From: Sordariomycetes sp. S80-01Y
Taxonomy: Eukaryota > Ascomycota > Sordariomycetes
Length of the DNA stretch: 64,000 nt
Direction of reading: 5' to 3'
Assembly: GCA_037042185.1 (NCBI GenBank)
Contig: JAXQJY010000026.1
Location: 868,001-932,000 of the forward strand
The notes beneath the pieces were generated by a model that did not search any database, was not told the origin of the DNA, and was given only the letters and a program-made list of their open reading frames with translations. This document shows positions 1 to 11,814 of the stretch, piece after piece. A program made the position numbers and the translations under genes. Positions within the stretch are counted from its first letter, which is position 1; the number at the start of each line of letters is the position of its first letter.

Positions 1-1769
<1,769 letters not shown>

Positions 1770-2278
1770 AGCGCCCATTGTGGCAGGCTGAACTACGATG
1801 ATATGGCTATCCCCAGATGCTGAAGGCATCATTTTGGGAATGTATTCAACAAATATTCTTTATCAATACTGACAGCACTTGTCCAGGCGTTCGAGGGCAG
1901 AGTCGGGCGAGTGACGGCCCTTCCAGAAAAGGAGCATATCAGGGACTCGGGACAGAGCAGCGCCATAGTCGCGCCAAGAAGGCCGGCAACTCACGACATA
2001 AGGGTTTGATAAGGATTTTCCCGAGGCCTCGACTTAGATTTGGGTTCGTGCTTAGATAGCCGGCTAGACTAATTCTAATAGATCCAGCATTGAAGGCCGC
2101 AGTGCCCAGCGAACACCCGGCTATCACCCTGGCCGTCCTTGGAGCATGCGTGATGAGTTTCCAGATGTCAGACCGTCGGCTTTGTGGTGTGATTGGGAGA
2201 GCATCAGCTCGGACTCTTCGACTTGTTGGGTTGACATCTCTGGTACTTTACCTGCACTGCTTCCACGTCCAATTTCCT
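1770..2278. other. Convergent intergenic region, no gene seen
   Basis: This 509-bp stretch separates the converging 3' ends of the poly(A) polymerase and DML1 genes. It presumably holds both 3' UTRs. Short open frames here have no recognisable protein character. Confidence 0.6.
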
Positions 2279-3824
2279 TCAAAGATCATCATCGTCTTCA
2301 TCGCTTCCACTTTCCCAGTCGTCTTGATACGCGTCGGCAATTTCAGACAACCCGTTTGATAGGACCTCCCTCTCAGCCATCGGTATCGACCACGTAGACA
2401 GCGTCTTGAGGGCCTTCATCCGCCCACCGATGGACGTCTCCGTCGCGAGCGTTGTTTGGGTCTCGATGCTGTCCCGCCCCTCGCCGCCGGTGAAGATCTG
2501 AGGGTAGCTGTCCAGTAGGGGGAACTTGAGCGGCGTTTCGAAGCGGCGATAGACTGACTCCCCGACAAGGCGGCGAGCTCCCGGGTCCCTTGTGTCCCCA
2601 GCTTCACCTTCGTTGTCCTCCCCTGGCGTCGATCCGCGCAGCGTCGAAAGCTGCCCGAAGACCTTTCCCCTACCAGGCTTCTCCTTCAGGCCCTTGTGTC
2701 TCCCAATGTTGAAAAAATCGACGTCCTTCCCAGAATTCTCCAAATCGGCCGTCAACGATCCAATACCCATTCTCAGACGGGAAAGCGTTTGGTTTCCACC
2801 CGTATTCAGACTGTCGACGATGTCCCACATCGAAACCGCCGATCTATCTCCCGTGACGGTCATTCTAGACTCTAGCGTGGCAGTTTCAAAAGCACTGGCA
2901 AGCAATGCGGATGTGTTCCACGGGCTCCTCGGATCGACCGTCACGTCTTGTGGTAGGCCAGTCTCGGGTATGCTCATTGGCACGACCATACTCGCGGTCT
3001 GGCACATCTGTCCGATAGCCTGTGCCGTGTTCGAGATCCTCTGCTGGCGCTTTTCCCGTGGAATCTCAGCAGTAGGGCTGGACAGACCCCAGAGCCAGAT
3101 GCAGGACTTGGGGTACTCGTCCCTCAGCGCATCCAAGTACTTGCAGGCAAACCCGCCCCAGGCGTCATCCAGTGTCGCGAACGCCTGGATCCCTTGCATC
3201 CTGTCGCATTCCTCCACGAAGGGTCTAAAGTCTCGATCGACGATCTCGTGCTCCTTATCAAGCGTCTCGAACAGCTCCGTGCCCATCTCATGCCGCTCAA
3301 AGGGGCGTATACTCGAGTTCAGCTCGAAGTCGTACAGCTGCACTAGGCTTTTGGGGTGGTAATACACCCTCGAGAAGTCGCTCCAGTACCTCACGCTGGA
3401 GCCGGTCATCTTTGGTGCCTGCGTGCCCGCATCGAGACTTTGCTGGTATGCACTAGGCTCGATAGGCGTCTGCTTCTCGAGGACCGAAGTGCCGCCCCAT
3501 ATCGATGCCGCAGAAGCCGGGTCAGGTTCCGGCTCGTAGAGGGCGTTGATCTTGCGGAGGGAGCCGAACCCGCCTTTCAGGTCGTAGATGACGGTTCGGG
3601 GGAGGAAGGTTTCTGCGCCGTCCGCCCCGAGGCCGGGCCGCCAGTGGACGTCATGGTCTATTGGCGACTCTTCTTGTGATGAGTATGTGAAGTAAGACTC
3701 CTGTGTGTTTTTTTAGCAGTGAATGACCAAGTAAGGATAAGGGCAGGGTTACTTGGGCGTTCCAGAAATGCGTTGCTGCGTAGTTGCTGAGATGACCAAG
3801 CTGGAGGGTCACGATCTCGCGCAT
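2279..3824 (-). CDS. dml1: DML1/Misato family mitochondrial inheritance protein
   Basis: Tubulin/FtsZ-like protein of the Misato/DML1 family, which in yeast is needed for mitochondrial DNA partition and in animals for mitochondrial distribution. Exon 1 (3753-3824) starts MREIVTLQLG, the family's tubulin-like N-terminus, followed by LSNYAATHFWN. A 52-nt intron (3701-3752) joins it to exon 2 (2279-3700), which continues ESYFTYSS and the conserved block DHDVHWRPGLGADG, then TVIYDLKGGFGSLRKINALY. The predicted protein is 497 aa, normal for fungal DML1. The second part has the misato segment (SVRYWSDFSRVYYHPKSLVQ) and the tail is acidic (SGSDEDDDDL). Both exons are in phase and the start ATG is unambiguous. 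Divergent from the peroxiredoxin-like gene, with about 560 bp between starts. Confidence 0.93.
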
Positions 3825-4383
3825 TTTCACGCAGCGACAGCTAAAACTGTTAGCAACTTGATAAAATGTACAGTCCAGTGGGTATGACGAAGTTGTGCAG
3901 AGGTTGTCGAAGGTCGTCTGTATCCTTGACTGGAAAAAAAAGGTGTTCTGTAGAGGGGTGACGGCGCCTGCCACAAATAAGACCCTGCAGACTTAGTGCT
4001 TTGAACCCCAGCAAGCTCAACCACAGTCTATCATGGATGTACTCAGTCGGGTGATAGTACGATACCTCAGGATTTCGCTGCTATCCGAGTACCAATAATC
4101 CAGTCCTAATATTTGACTAGTCCTCTCGGGGTTCACCTACATGTGTCGTCGTGGTGCTGAGCCAAGATGCGCTGGTGTAGGTTAAGCTCAGTACCCAAGT
4201 GGCTACGCGCCATACTGTCCGACAGCTCAGACAGATGAGGTCATCGTCCCACACCACTTACACTCGACGTCTCCCCTTCGCATCCCCATGAACCGTTCAG
4301 TTTCAGCATCTCAAAAGCAAAATCTACACACAAAAAATCAGACAGTGTTCAAGTATCCGCACTCGGAAACCCCTCATCTCACA
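3825..4383. promoter_or_regulatory. Bidirectional intergenic promoter region
   Basis: This 559-bp region lies between the divergent DML1 and peroxiredoxin-like genes and should contain both promoters and 5' leaders. No specific binding motif could be assigned. Confidence 0.5.
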
Positions 4384-5042
4384 ATGTCGCAAGGCCAGAC
4401 TCAGGAACCCGAGGGCGGCGGTGAATGGGAGTCCCTCAAAACACCACCCCAGAAAGACGTCCAGCCCGTCCCAGAAGAAGGCAGCAAGGCTCCCTACTCG
4501 AGCAAAATTTCCCTGCCTAACGGCAAGCCCACACTAATAGTCTTTCTCCGCCACTGTGGCTGTCCCTGTAAGTCTACCGTGACCACACGGCGACCTCACG
4601 GCAAGGGCACGTGCTGATCCACCACCCAGTCGCCGAGAAGAGCTTCAAGAAGCTAGCTACAATTTCACAGGAGAAGCCGGATATCAACTGCATAGCCGTC
4701 TCACACTCCTCACAAGACGCAACGGAGCGCTGGATTCCCCAGGTAGGCGGTGCCTGGAATGTCAACGTCATTGTCGACCCGGAGCGTGACCTCTACGCGC
4801 AATGGGGGCTGGGTCTGGGAAACGTCTGGAACTCCCTCGGACCAACCGTTTTATGGTCTGTGTATAAATTAGGGACTACAGAGGGCATATGGAATCGGCC
4901 AACGGAAAGTGGGACTCGGTGGCAGAACAGCGGCGCGTTTGCCGTGGATCGAGTAGGGAACGTGTGTTGGAAGCACGTTAGTAGGAGTGCGGATGATGTT
5001 CCGGATCTCGAGGAAGCCTTGCAGGCGCTCCTGAGGAGGTAG
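4384..5042 (+). CDS. Peroxiredoxin-like AhpC/TSA-type (PRXL2/AAED1) protein
   Basis: Thioredoxin-fold protein of the fungal AhpC/TSA-like (PRXL2/AAED1) group, a presumed thiol antioxidant without a firmly established substrate. Exon 1 is 4384-4567 and exon 2 is 4630-5042, with a 62-nt intron; the product is 198 aa. The join gives FLRHCGCPFAEKSF, where the first strand runs into the Cys-Gly-Cys-Pro redox loop. It is followed by CIAVSHSS, DPERDLYAQWGLG and a C-terminal beta strand, GAFAVDRVGNVCW, typical of the fold. The ATG at 4384 is chosen because the acidic N-terminus MSQGQTQEPEGG resembles homologues. An in-frame ATG at 4288 would add 32 residues of low-complexity leader. Converges on the septin-like gene 188 bp downstream. 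Confidence 0.85.
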
Positions 5043-5230
5043 TGGGAGCCCCAGGGCCCGATATTTGTAATTGTCTGAGCACGGGGCGGGGGAGCGCGAG
5101 GGCCAGTAGTCACGGCAAGGCATTCATGAGATCCGGACGAGCACAGCAAAGTATCCAAAGAGCATGCGGCAGGCAGCATTAGTCATGAGCAGGGGGTGTA
5201 TCTCGACGCTAGTAGAATGGCATATGTACA

Positions 5231-7169
5231 TCAAATCGTGTCAAATAAATCCAGCCAGAGCTGCCCCTGACCGGTAGCTCTCGCACCAGACCGCAAACCC
5301 ACCTTGGCGATCCACGCTGCGAAACAGCCAAGCAGTCCAAGGCTACTCATCAACTCGCACGTGAGTCGGCCGTTCCGCTTTAGCGTGCTTCCAATATAGA
5401 GCAACCCCAGGGGATCTTGATGAGTGAGGTTCCGCGTGTCTGCCCATCTTTGCCTCGGCGAGAGCGACTCCTCTCGTCGCTTCGCGAGATCTCGCGATGG
5501 CGTTCGTCGATGGGCTTCGACCACGGCTTTCTGTGCCTGCGCATAATGACACCTTTCCACCTCCAGACTGCGCCTCAGCCCCTGAGCCCAGTTTGATACT
5601 TCGATGCGACTCCATCGCTGGCGCTGAACAAAAGGATTAATAGTCAGAACGGGGCTCAGGGCGCATTTGGCTGGGTCCCGGTGCATCAAAGCCATTTCCA
5701 AATCCAAACCCTGGGTATTGTCCCTCCTCCACTGAACGCACTTCTGGGATGCGGTATGCCGTAGCCAAGCGCTTCCGTCCACTGAAAAGATATGGCGCAC
5801 CAGCCTTTCAAGATCAGTGGCGACCAAGGGCTGGACGTAACCGGAGCTCATCAAGATGCTTGCATCCATGACGTCGTAGTCAGGTTTGGTTGCACTCGAA
5901 ACAGCCAGAATATCCAATGGCTCTGTATCGGTAACGTGGTCGTAGAATGAGAAACACTCGAGACCCTGCTCCTCGATCTGCTGCCGTATCCTGTCCTTTG
6001 CCAACTCAACTGCCTCAGAATCCAACTCGTCTGAGCGAGCGAGCAATGGGATGACATTGGTCTTTGACTGCAATGATCGCATGGCCTCGATGTCACGCAC
6101 ATCGAGTCCTGTATGGTGCACCAAGTACAAGACCGCGTCCACAATCGGCTCGCCTCCTCCATTCAAAATCATTGAGAGGTCTGCATCGCTGACTGGCTTT
6201 TCCAAGAGCAACGACAGCTGAGCATCTACGTACTCGCACTCAGCAAACGCCTGGAAGACATGTCAGTACGCATCCATAACCTTAAGGACTTTTGACCTAC
6301 CGAAGCGGACTGTTGTAAAGCCGACCTGACAACGAAACAAACGTTTCTGTCGAGTATGTCGCCCGCAGATGAACGCCTTCGCTTTCTCGAAGCCGTCAGG
6401 TCAGATTCCCCTCGCCACCACGGTCTTGGTCTTGTGCTGGCCCAGAGCTCGCTGAACTCAGGGTGTGACGCCGAGCTCACGGGGTCAAGGTGGACTATGT
6501 GTTCACAGCTACGAGCAATAGCGTGTATCAGTGATGTTTTGCCAATGCCTGTGCACCAGATCAGCAAGGAATTCGTCCTCCAGATGCGCTAGGCTCAGAC
6601 TCACCCTCAGAACCTGCCACAAGTAGCTTCAGCTTCCCTACTGACTTCCCGGCTTCTGAAAAGGGCCGGCGCTGCGGAACCGCCAAGCTTGGCATTATAA
6701 GCTGCGGTGCAGGGCCTCGTCTCGAATGCTGCTCATCCGAGCTCGGCGCAAGTGAATGGGCCCTACGTTGCGGGGAAGAAGGGCCCAACGATTCTCGTCT
6801 CGATGAGAGCTCGCTGGCCGGCGCTGAAGGACCAGCCGGCGTTTCGGGCATGATCAAGGGCGAGCGATCGGCCAGAGTCTCCGCCTCGAGCTCTGAGCAA
6901 AGCGTGGACGACGACAGCGAAGTGATGCTGTCGCCGGTCGGCGCTGGCGAGGGCAGTTGGCTTCGGGGCGGGCGGCTGGAGTATTCGAGGCTTCTCTTTC
7001 GCCGAGAACAAGAGGGGTGGAAGCGCGGTCCTTCAGAATCATCGCTGCAGGCATCAAGGGCTGCCTCTGTGGTGATGAAGCATGCCATATCCGCCCTCGG
7101 GGTAGCTGATAAGCCATCATCCAGCTCTCCCCCCTGAGGGCGATCCATCACGCCTGGAACAGGGCGCAT
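5231..7169 (-). CDS. Septin-type G-domain protein, divergent, with C-terminal membrane segment
   Basis: P-loop GTPase related to septins, of a filamentous-fungal subgroup with a long disordered N-terminus. Exons are 6605-7169, 6301-6548 and 5231-6250, with introns of 56 and 50 nt, giving 610 aa. Residues 1-180 are Ser/Pro/Arg-rich. The first splice builds the P-loop GSEGIGKT (about 186-193), preceded by strand KLKLLVA. A G4-like motif ARSD (about 342-345) sits in NVIPLLARSDEL. The expected G3 DTPG after RNVCFV is not visible; the sequence reads VRSALQQS. A hydrophobic stretch near residues 571-590 (LGLLGCFAAWIAKVGL) could anchor it in a membrane, which is unusual for core septins. It may be a regulatory or non-hydrolysing paralogue rather than a filament septin. 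Divergent from PHO85. Confidence 0.8.
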
Positions 7170-7641
7170 GGCGGGCGATTAACATGTAGCGCGTGGTCCT
7201 GACATGAGATACGCGTCAAGACGGGCTCGGCGGATGCGGAGGTGGTTGGAGGAAGATGGCATTCACGATGACGCGCTGTCCGGCTGATGTGATAAGTAGT
7301 GGTGGTGATGGTGGACTGACACGGGCGCACCTCAACGGGCAGCCACTTCCCCGCGGTGGAGGGGGTGGCTGTCCCGCACTAACAGACTTCAGCTGGATCT
7401 ACACCGTCGCATGATAAGATCGACACCTGCGGCGGGGCCTTGCGGCCCTGCGAAACGGAGGGACCCTTGATTGGACTCCCTCGTCCAATCTGGATGGGAC
7501 CGACGGCCAGCCTGAAGCGCTTGCGAAGCTGCTTGACTCGAATTATTCTCCCCCCGAAGGGAGTCGCTTTCTTTCCTGCATCCCTCCTCGACGCCTCTCG
7601 CTGCTCTTTCTCGTCTTCTCGCCTCATCACAGACCGCAGAT
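7170..7641. promoter_or_regulatory. Bidirectional promoter region, septin-like/PHO85
   Basis: This 472-bp region lies between two divergent start codons. The PHO85 side is pyrimidine-rich (CTCTCGCTGCTCTTTCTCGT) just before the ATG, common for fungal housekeeping leaders. No defined operator was recognised. Confidence 0.5.
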
Positions 7642-8718
7642 ATGGACGGGAAAAGACACCCCAGCTCGTTCCAGCAGCTCGAGAAGCTGGGCGAGGGAAC
7701 CTATGCAACGGTAAGTCCCTCTGTCGGCCTTCAACGCCGTCCCCGTCCCCATCACCAGCTAACGGGCCTCTCCTCCTAGGTCTTCAAGGGTCGCAACCGC
7801 CAGACGGGTGAGCTCGTCGCCCTCAAAGAAATTCACCTCGACTCCGAAGAGGGCACGCCCAGCACCGCCATCCGCGAAATCTCCTTGATGAAGGAACTCA
7901 AGCATGAGAATATAGTCGGCCTCCACGATGTCATCCACACCGAGAACAAGCTTATGTTGGTGTTCGAGTACATGGACGGCGATCTGAAGAGGTACATGGA
8001 CACGCAGGGCGAGCGCGGCGCCTTGAAGGCCCACACCATTAAGTCCTTCATGTACCAGCTGCTCAAGGGCATCGACTTCTGCCACCAGAATCGGGTCTTG
8101 CACCGCGATCTGAAGCCCCAGAACCTGCTCATCAACAGCAAAGGCATACTCAAGCTTGGCGACTTCGGTCTGGCCCGCGCCTTCGGAATTCCCGTCAACA
8201 CGTTCTCCAACGAGGTGGTCACGCTGTGGTACCGCGCCCCTGACGTTCTGCTCGGCAGCAGGACCTACAACACGAGTATAGACATCTGGTCCGCCGGTTG
8301 CATCATGGCGGAGATGTACACCGGAAGGCCGCTCTTCCCCGGCACTACCAACGAAGATCAGATAACGAGGATCTTCCGCATCATGGGCACGCCCACCGAG
8401 AGGACATGGCCCGGCATCACCCAGCTCCCCGAATACAAGCCCAACTTCCAAATGTACGCCACCCAAGACCTACGGAACATCCTCCAAGCCATCGACCCTA
8501 CCGGCATAGACCTGCTGCAGCGCATGCTCCAGCTCCGACCCGAGCTGCGCATCAGCGCCGCTGAAGCTCTGCAACACCCCTGGTTCTCGGACCTTGTCAT
8601 GCACCAGCAGCAACAGCAGCAAGCTCACCACCAACATCAGGCGCAGCAGCAGGCGATGCAGGCGCAGGCACGCGCCTACCAGCAGGGCGTGCAGGCTCAG
8701 GGCTACGATGGTTACTAG
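7642..8718 (+). CDS. pho85: Cyclin-dependent kinase PHO85/PhoA
   Basis: Cyclin-dependent Ser/Thr kinase of the Pho85/CDK5 branch, which with Pcl-type cyclins links phosphate and nutrient status to morphogenesis and the cell cycle. Exon 1 (7642-7710) and exon 2 (7780-8718) flank a 69-nt intron; the product is 335 aa. The Gly-rich loop [12 protein letters not shown] spans the splice. The ATP lysine is K39 (VALKE), the cyclin helix is PSTAIRE (50-56), catalytic HRD is at 131-133, DFG at 151-153, and the activation segment reads [12 protein letters not shown]. These match yeast Pho85 closely. After the kinase fold the tail is Gln/His-rich ([13 protein letters not shown]) and ends GYDGY-TAG. The same frame stays open for 45 further codons of Pro/Gln-rich sequence after the TAG (separate entry), so the true C-terminus is uncertain. 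Confidence 0.96.
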
Positions 8719-8853
8719 TTGCAATCTCATCACCCTCAACAGCTGCCTCCATCTCAACCCCCAGCCCCCGGAACCTTTCAGCCTCCCTCTAGTGGCTATC
8801 AACAGCCGCCTCCAAAGCTTTCCTCTTTCCCTCAATACCCTCAGTTCCGACCA
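8719..8853 (+). other. In-frame Pro/Gln-rich extension after the PHO85 stop
   Basis: Directly after the PHO85 TAG the same reading frame continues for 45 sense codons to a TAA at 8854-8856. It reads LQSHHPQQLPPSQPPAPGTF and later SGYQQPPPKLSSFPQYPQFRP. The composition (Pro, Gln, Ser, Tyr, His) continues the Gln-rich tail before the stop and looks like protein rather than 3' UTR. It could be stop-codon read-through, a recent CAG-to-TAG type change that shortened the tail, removal of the stop by an unseen splice, or a sequencing error. The base context TAC-TAG-TTG is not the strong leaky context CARYYA. Confidence 0.55.
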
Positions 8854-8856
8854 TAA

Positions 8857-9187
8857 GCGCGGCTCTCCCTCGAGACTAGGTCCTACACTCCCTCGGTTTG
8901 GTGTCTCGTGGTGTCTTTTGTTTTGAATTTTGCGCAAATCGTTGGGCAATTCGGAGTTGTGGTCAATGACTTGGATGATTAGACTGGCGGACGACGTTGT
9001 TTTCCTTGCATTTGGGCTATCGCGAGACGTTCTGTCGCAAGGGAGCATAGGCAAGGCGGCGTTCTCGATGAAAAGCGAGACAATTAATACAACGAAATGG
9101 CTCAGATGTCTTACTCGCTTTACTCTCGACTCCGTGATATATACTACTGAATCTATGTATGTGCTCTAATATGCCTGAGACTCTGTC
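8857..9187. other. Convergent intergenic region
   Basis: This 331-bp stretch lies between the PHO85 tail and the tafazzin 3' end. It should hold both 3' UTRs. Nothing else was recognised. Confidence 0.5.
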
Positions 9188-10319
9188 TTAGTGTCTATTG
9201 ACCAAGCTGCCGTCTACGGGGCTCTTGAACTTGCGCTTGTTGGGCTCTTTCGACCATGTCTCGGCCAGCGCAGCAGTATCGTCTTCCTCTGGTGCCAGGC
9301 CCATATCCTCCCTGAGCTTGCTGATTTCATCCCTGACCGCCTTGGCGACCTCGATCCTGAGACCTTCAGCTTCCTTGCTATCCTTCAGCGTCTCGGCATC
9401 GTTGCGCTCAACGAGCCGCCTCCACTCGTCCCTCTGCCGCCCGAACAGCTTCTCCACATCCGTAGCCTCCCCGATCACGAACCGGATTCTGTTTCCAACC
9501 CTTGGCGCGAACCTAGGGAAGCCCCTGTCCTCCGGCATGATCAACTGCGTCCCGTGCACAAACATAGGAATGAATTCCGGCGCCGGCTCGCTCTCCAGGA
9601 TCAGCCTCGATACGCCCCATTTGAAGTAGCGAAGCGTGCTCTCTGGGCTCTGATGGCAGCATGCTTCGGGGAATACGTGGACCCAGGCGTTGTGGTTGGC
9701 GGTGTAGGCTGCTGGCGCAGGATGCGAGTCTCGGCCGTTGGTCGAATAGGTCAAGGGCTCAGAGGGAAGAATGTGCTTTTGAGAGAGGAGCTTTAGAGCC
9801 TGGGACATGGTCGGCTGGTAAGGGCCGCCGTGAGGCGAGTGCCAGTAGCGGTGGGTTGGGAGAGTCTGTCCCAAGTTGAAGAACTTGGACGTGAAGCTAC
9901 GAGATCAGCACTGTCGGACGCCTAGACATAAAGCACCTGCCGTGACATACTTGTTCTTGAAGCATATATCATGAGCCCCCAGGCCCCATCTCAGGTGTTC
10001 AGGGTCCAGCTGGTACCGAAATGGCAATATCCCCCACATGAGAGGATCATCGAGTCTACAGCCATCAGCTTCACTCTCACTACGCACCCAAAGGCACTCA
10101 CACTCCAACGTGATTACAGACCGTCAACAGCCCTCTCTGCTTCCCCTCGGGCTGTTTCCTCCTGTCCAGAGCCCCAAGTAAATTCTCCAGGCCCTTAGTC
10201 TCGACCCGGTTCAGGCCGTACAAAAACCCTCTACTGATGGCGCCGACGGTCGTCATGACGGCCATGGAACCCAGGCGCCATGGCAGGCTCGGTCGCGTGG
10301 GAGGCGCCGACCCGGACAT
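9188..10319 (-). CDS. taz1: Tafazzin-type phospholipid-lysophospholipid transacylase
   Basis: Mitochondrial transacylase that remodels cardiolipin acyl chains. Exons are 10102-10319, 9951-10055 and 9188-9896, with introns of 46 and 54 nt; the product is 343 aa. The first splice completes the acyltransferase HX4D motif, CNHVGVLDDPLMWG, with His70 and Asp75. Family members usually have Ser at the second position after the His, and here it is Gly. The second splice gives DICFKNKFTSKFFNLGQ-like sequence (read as KNNFTSKFFNLG), then GPYQP and FPEACCHQ-type acyltransferase blocks. A substrate-loop segment, EFIPMFVHGTQLIMPEDRGFPRF, follows. The N-terminus has a hydrophobic stretch (SMAVMTTVGAISRGFLYGL) consistent with membrane association. 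The C-terminal third is charged and helical, as in other fungal tafazzins. Starts 256 bp from the divergent NOSIP-type gene. Confidence 0.93.
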
Positions 10320-10575
10320 GTTGTGCTCATATCTAGTCTCCTGGAAAAAGGAGGGAGGGAAAGAAGTGAGTTCGCGCAGCGTGATGGTACTCAGAAAAAG
10401 CTGGCGCGTTTTTTTCTGGAGACGCGATGTTGGATCCCGGTCTGGGGGCCCACTACGTCACGGCGGCACGGCTGCACAGCTTCAAGCACCGGACGGACGT
10501 CTTCCATCTTGATCTTGGACCTGGACCAGCGGCTGACCTCACAACCCTCTGCTGCTCCTCATTCGAGCCTCCAAA

Positions 10576-11789
10576 ATGTCAAACGGTAAGCTTGAAACCC
10601 CTCCCACAAAACGCGCCGCAAACCGCTGATAGCACTAGCCGGCTCTATCTTCACATCGCACGAGCGCGCCCTTGCTAACGCCCACTGGAACACTAACACT
10701 GCGCGCCTGAACCGCGATTCCTTCCTCCCCTTCGGCTCCTGCAGTCTCTGTCTCAACCCGGCGCGCGAGCCTGTGTCCTGCCAGCGAGGCGATGTCTTCT
10801 GTCGCGAGTGCGCCCTGGCCAACATCCTCGCGCAGAAGAGGGAGCTGAAGCGGGCCGAGAAGGCCAAGAAGCTGGCCGCCGAGGAAGAAGACAAGAGGAG
10901 GCATGAGCTTGCGGAGGAGGAGAGGGAGAGGAGCGTGAGGGACTTTGAGCTGACGCAGCAGGGTATCAAGGTTGCTGGACCGAAAGACAGGGCGGAAGGA
11001 AATTCCGACACCAAGGAGGATGGGCAACCAAAGAAGGAAATGAAGCTACTGGAAGGCGCCCCAAAGGCCGATGATCCAGACAAGGATGCCGAACAGGTCA
11101 CTACGACGGCAGCGAACGGCGGAACGAAGAGAAAGTTCGAGCTCGCGCAAGACGATATGGACAGGGCGGCGAAAGAGGACAGATCCAAGGCCCGAAAAGC
11201 CATCGACGATGAAAAGGTTCGTCCATTACATATATAACACCGAATTCTTACATACGCTGACATACAGGACCCGCAGGCCTCAAAAACCTCACTCCCTTCC
11301 TTCTGGACTCCCTCTCTCACCCCCGATGTCCACGACAGCAACCTAGGCGCCCCCAGCAAGAAGCATAAGTCAACGCCAACCTGCCCCGTCTCCGACCGTG
11401 ACCACCCCCACCACTTCTCCCTCAACAAGCTCATCGACATAAAGTTCGACAACCAGGCCGGTCCCGCCGGCAATGAGCAGCGCGCGACATGCCCCTCATG
11501 TCGGAAGGCGTTGAGCAATGCGCTTGCGCCTGTGATGGGCAAGAAGTGCGGGCACGTGCTGTGCCAGAAGTGTGTTAAGCAGTTTATGATTCCGTCGGGG
11601 AAGAACAAGGCCGTAGACGACATCATCGGATGTTTTGTCTGCGAAGAGCCGGTGGCTGTGAGCTCTTCTGAACGCGACGTCGGCTCGGGTTTGCCAACGG
11701 GCTTGGTAGCTCTGCGATCTGAGGGCACCGGTTTCTCCTCGAAGGGAAGCAGCACCGTGGGAAAGACGGGCCTGGCCTTTCAATGTTGA
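10576..11789 (+). CDS. NOSIP-type RING/U-box protein
   Basis: Fungal homologue of nitric oxide synthase-interacting protein, a likely E3 ubiquitin ligase with two RING/U-box-like modules. Exons are 10576-10585, 10639-11216 and 11268-11789, with introns of 53 and 51 nt, giving 369 aa. The first coding exon is only 10 nt (ATG TCA AAC G); it joins to give MSNAGSIFTSHERALANAHW. The first module is SCSLCLNPAREPVSCQRGDV with FCRECALANIL. A Lys/Glu-rich coiled segment (KRAEKAKKLAAEEEDKRR) and a disordered linker follow. The second module has CPSCRK, CGHVLCQKCVKQF and CFVCEEPV. The tiny first exon is inferred from splice sites and the match of SHERAL to homologues, so the very N-terminus is the weakest part. 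Its stop lies 25 bp from the stop of the opposing carrier gene. Confidence 0.9.
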
Positions 11790-11814
11790 TCGGGAAGAGC
11801 TGCCATGAGCACCC

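Noticed and set aside
4288-4383. An upstream in-frame ATG for the peroxiredoxin-like protein.
   Set aside because: The added 32 residues are low-complexity and unlike homologues; the ATG at 4384 fits the family N-terminus.
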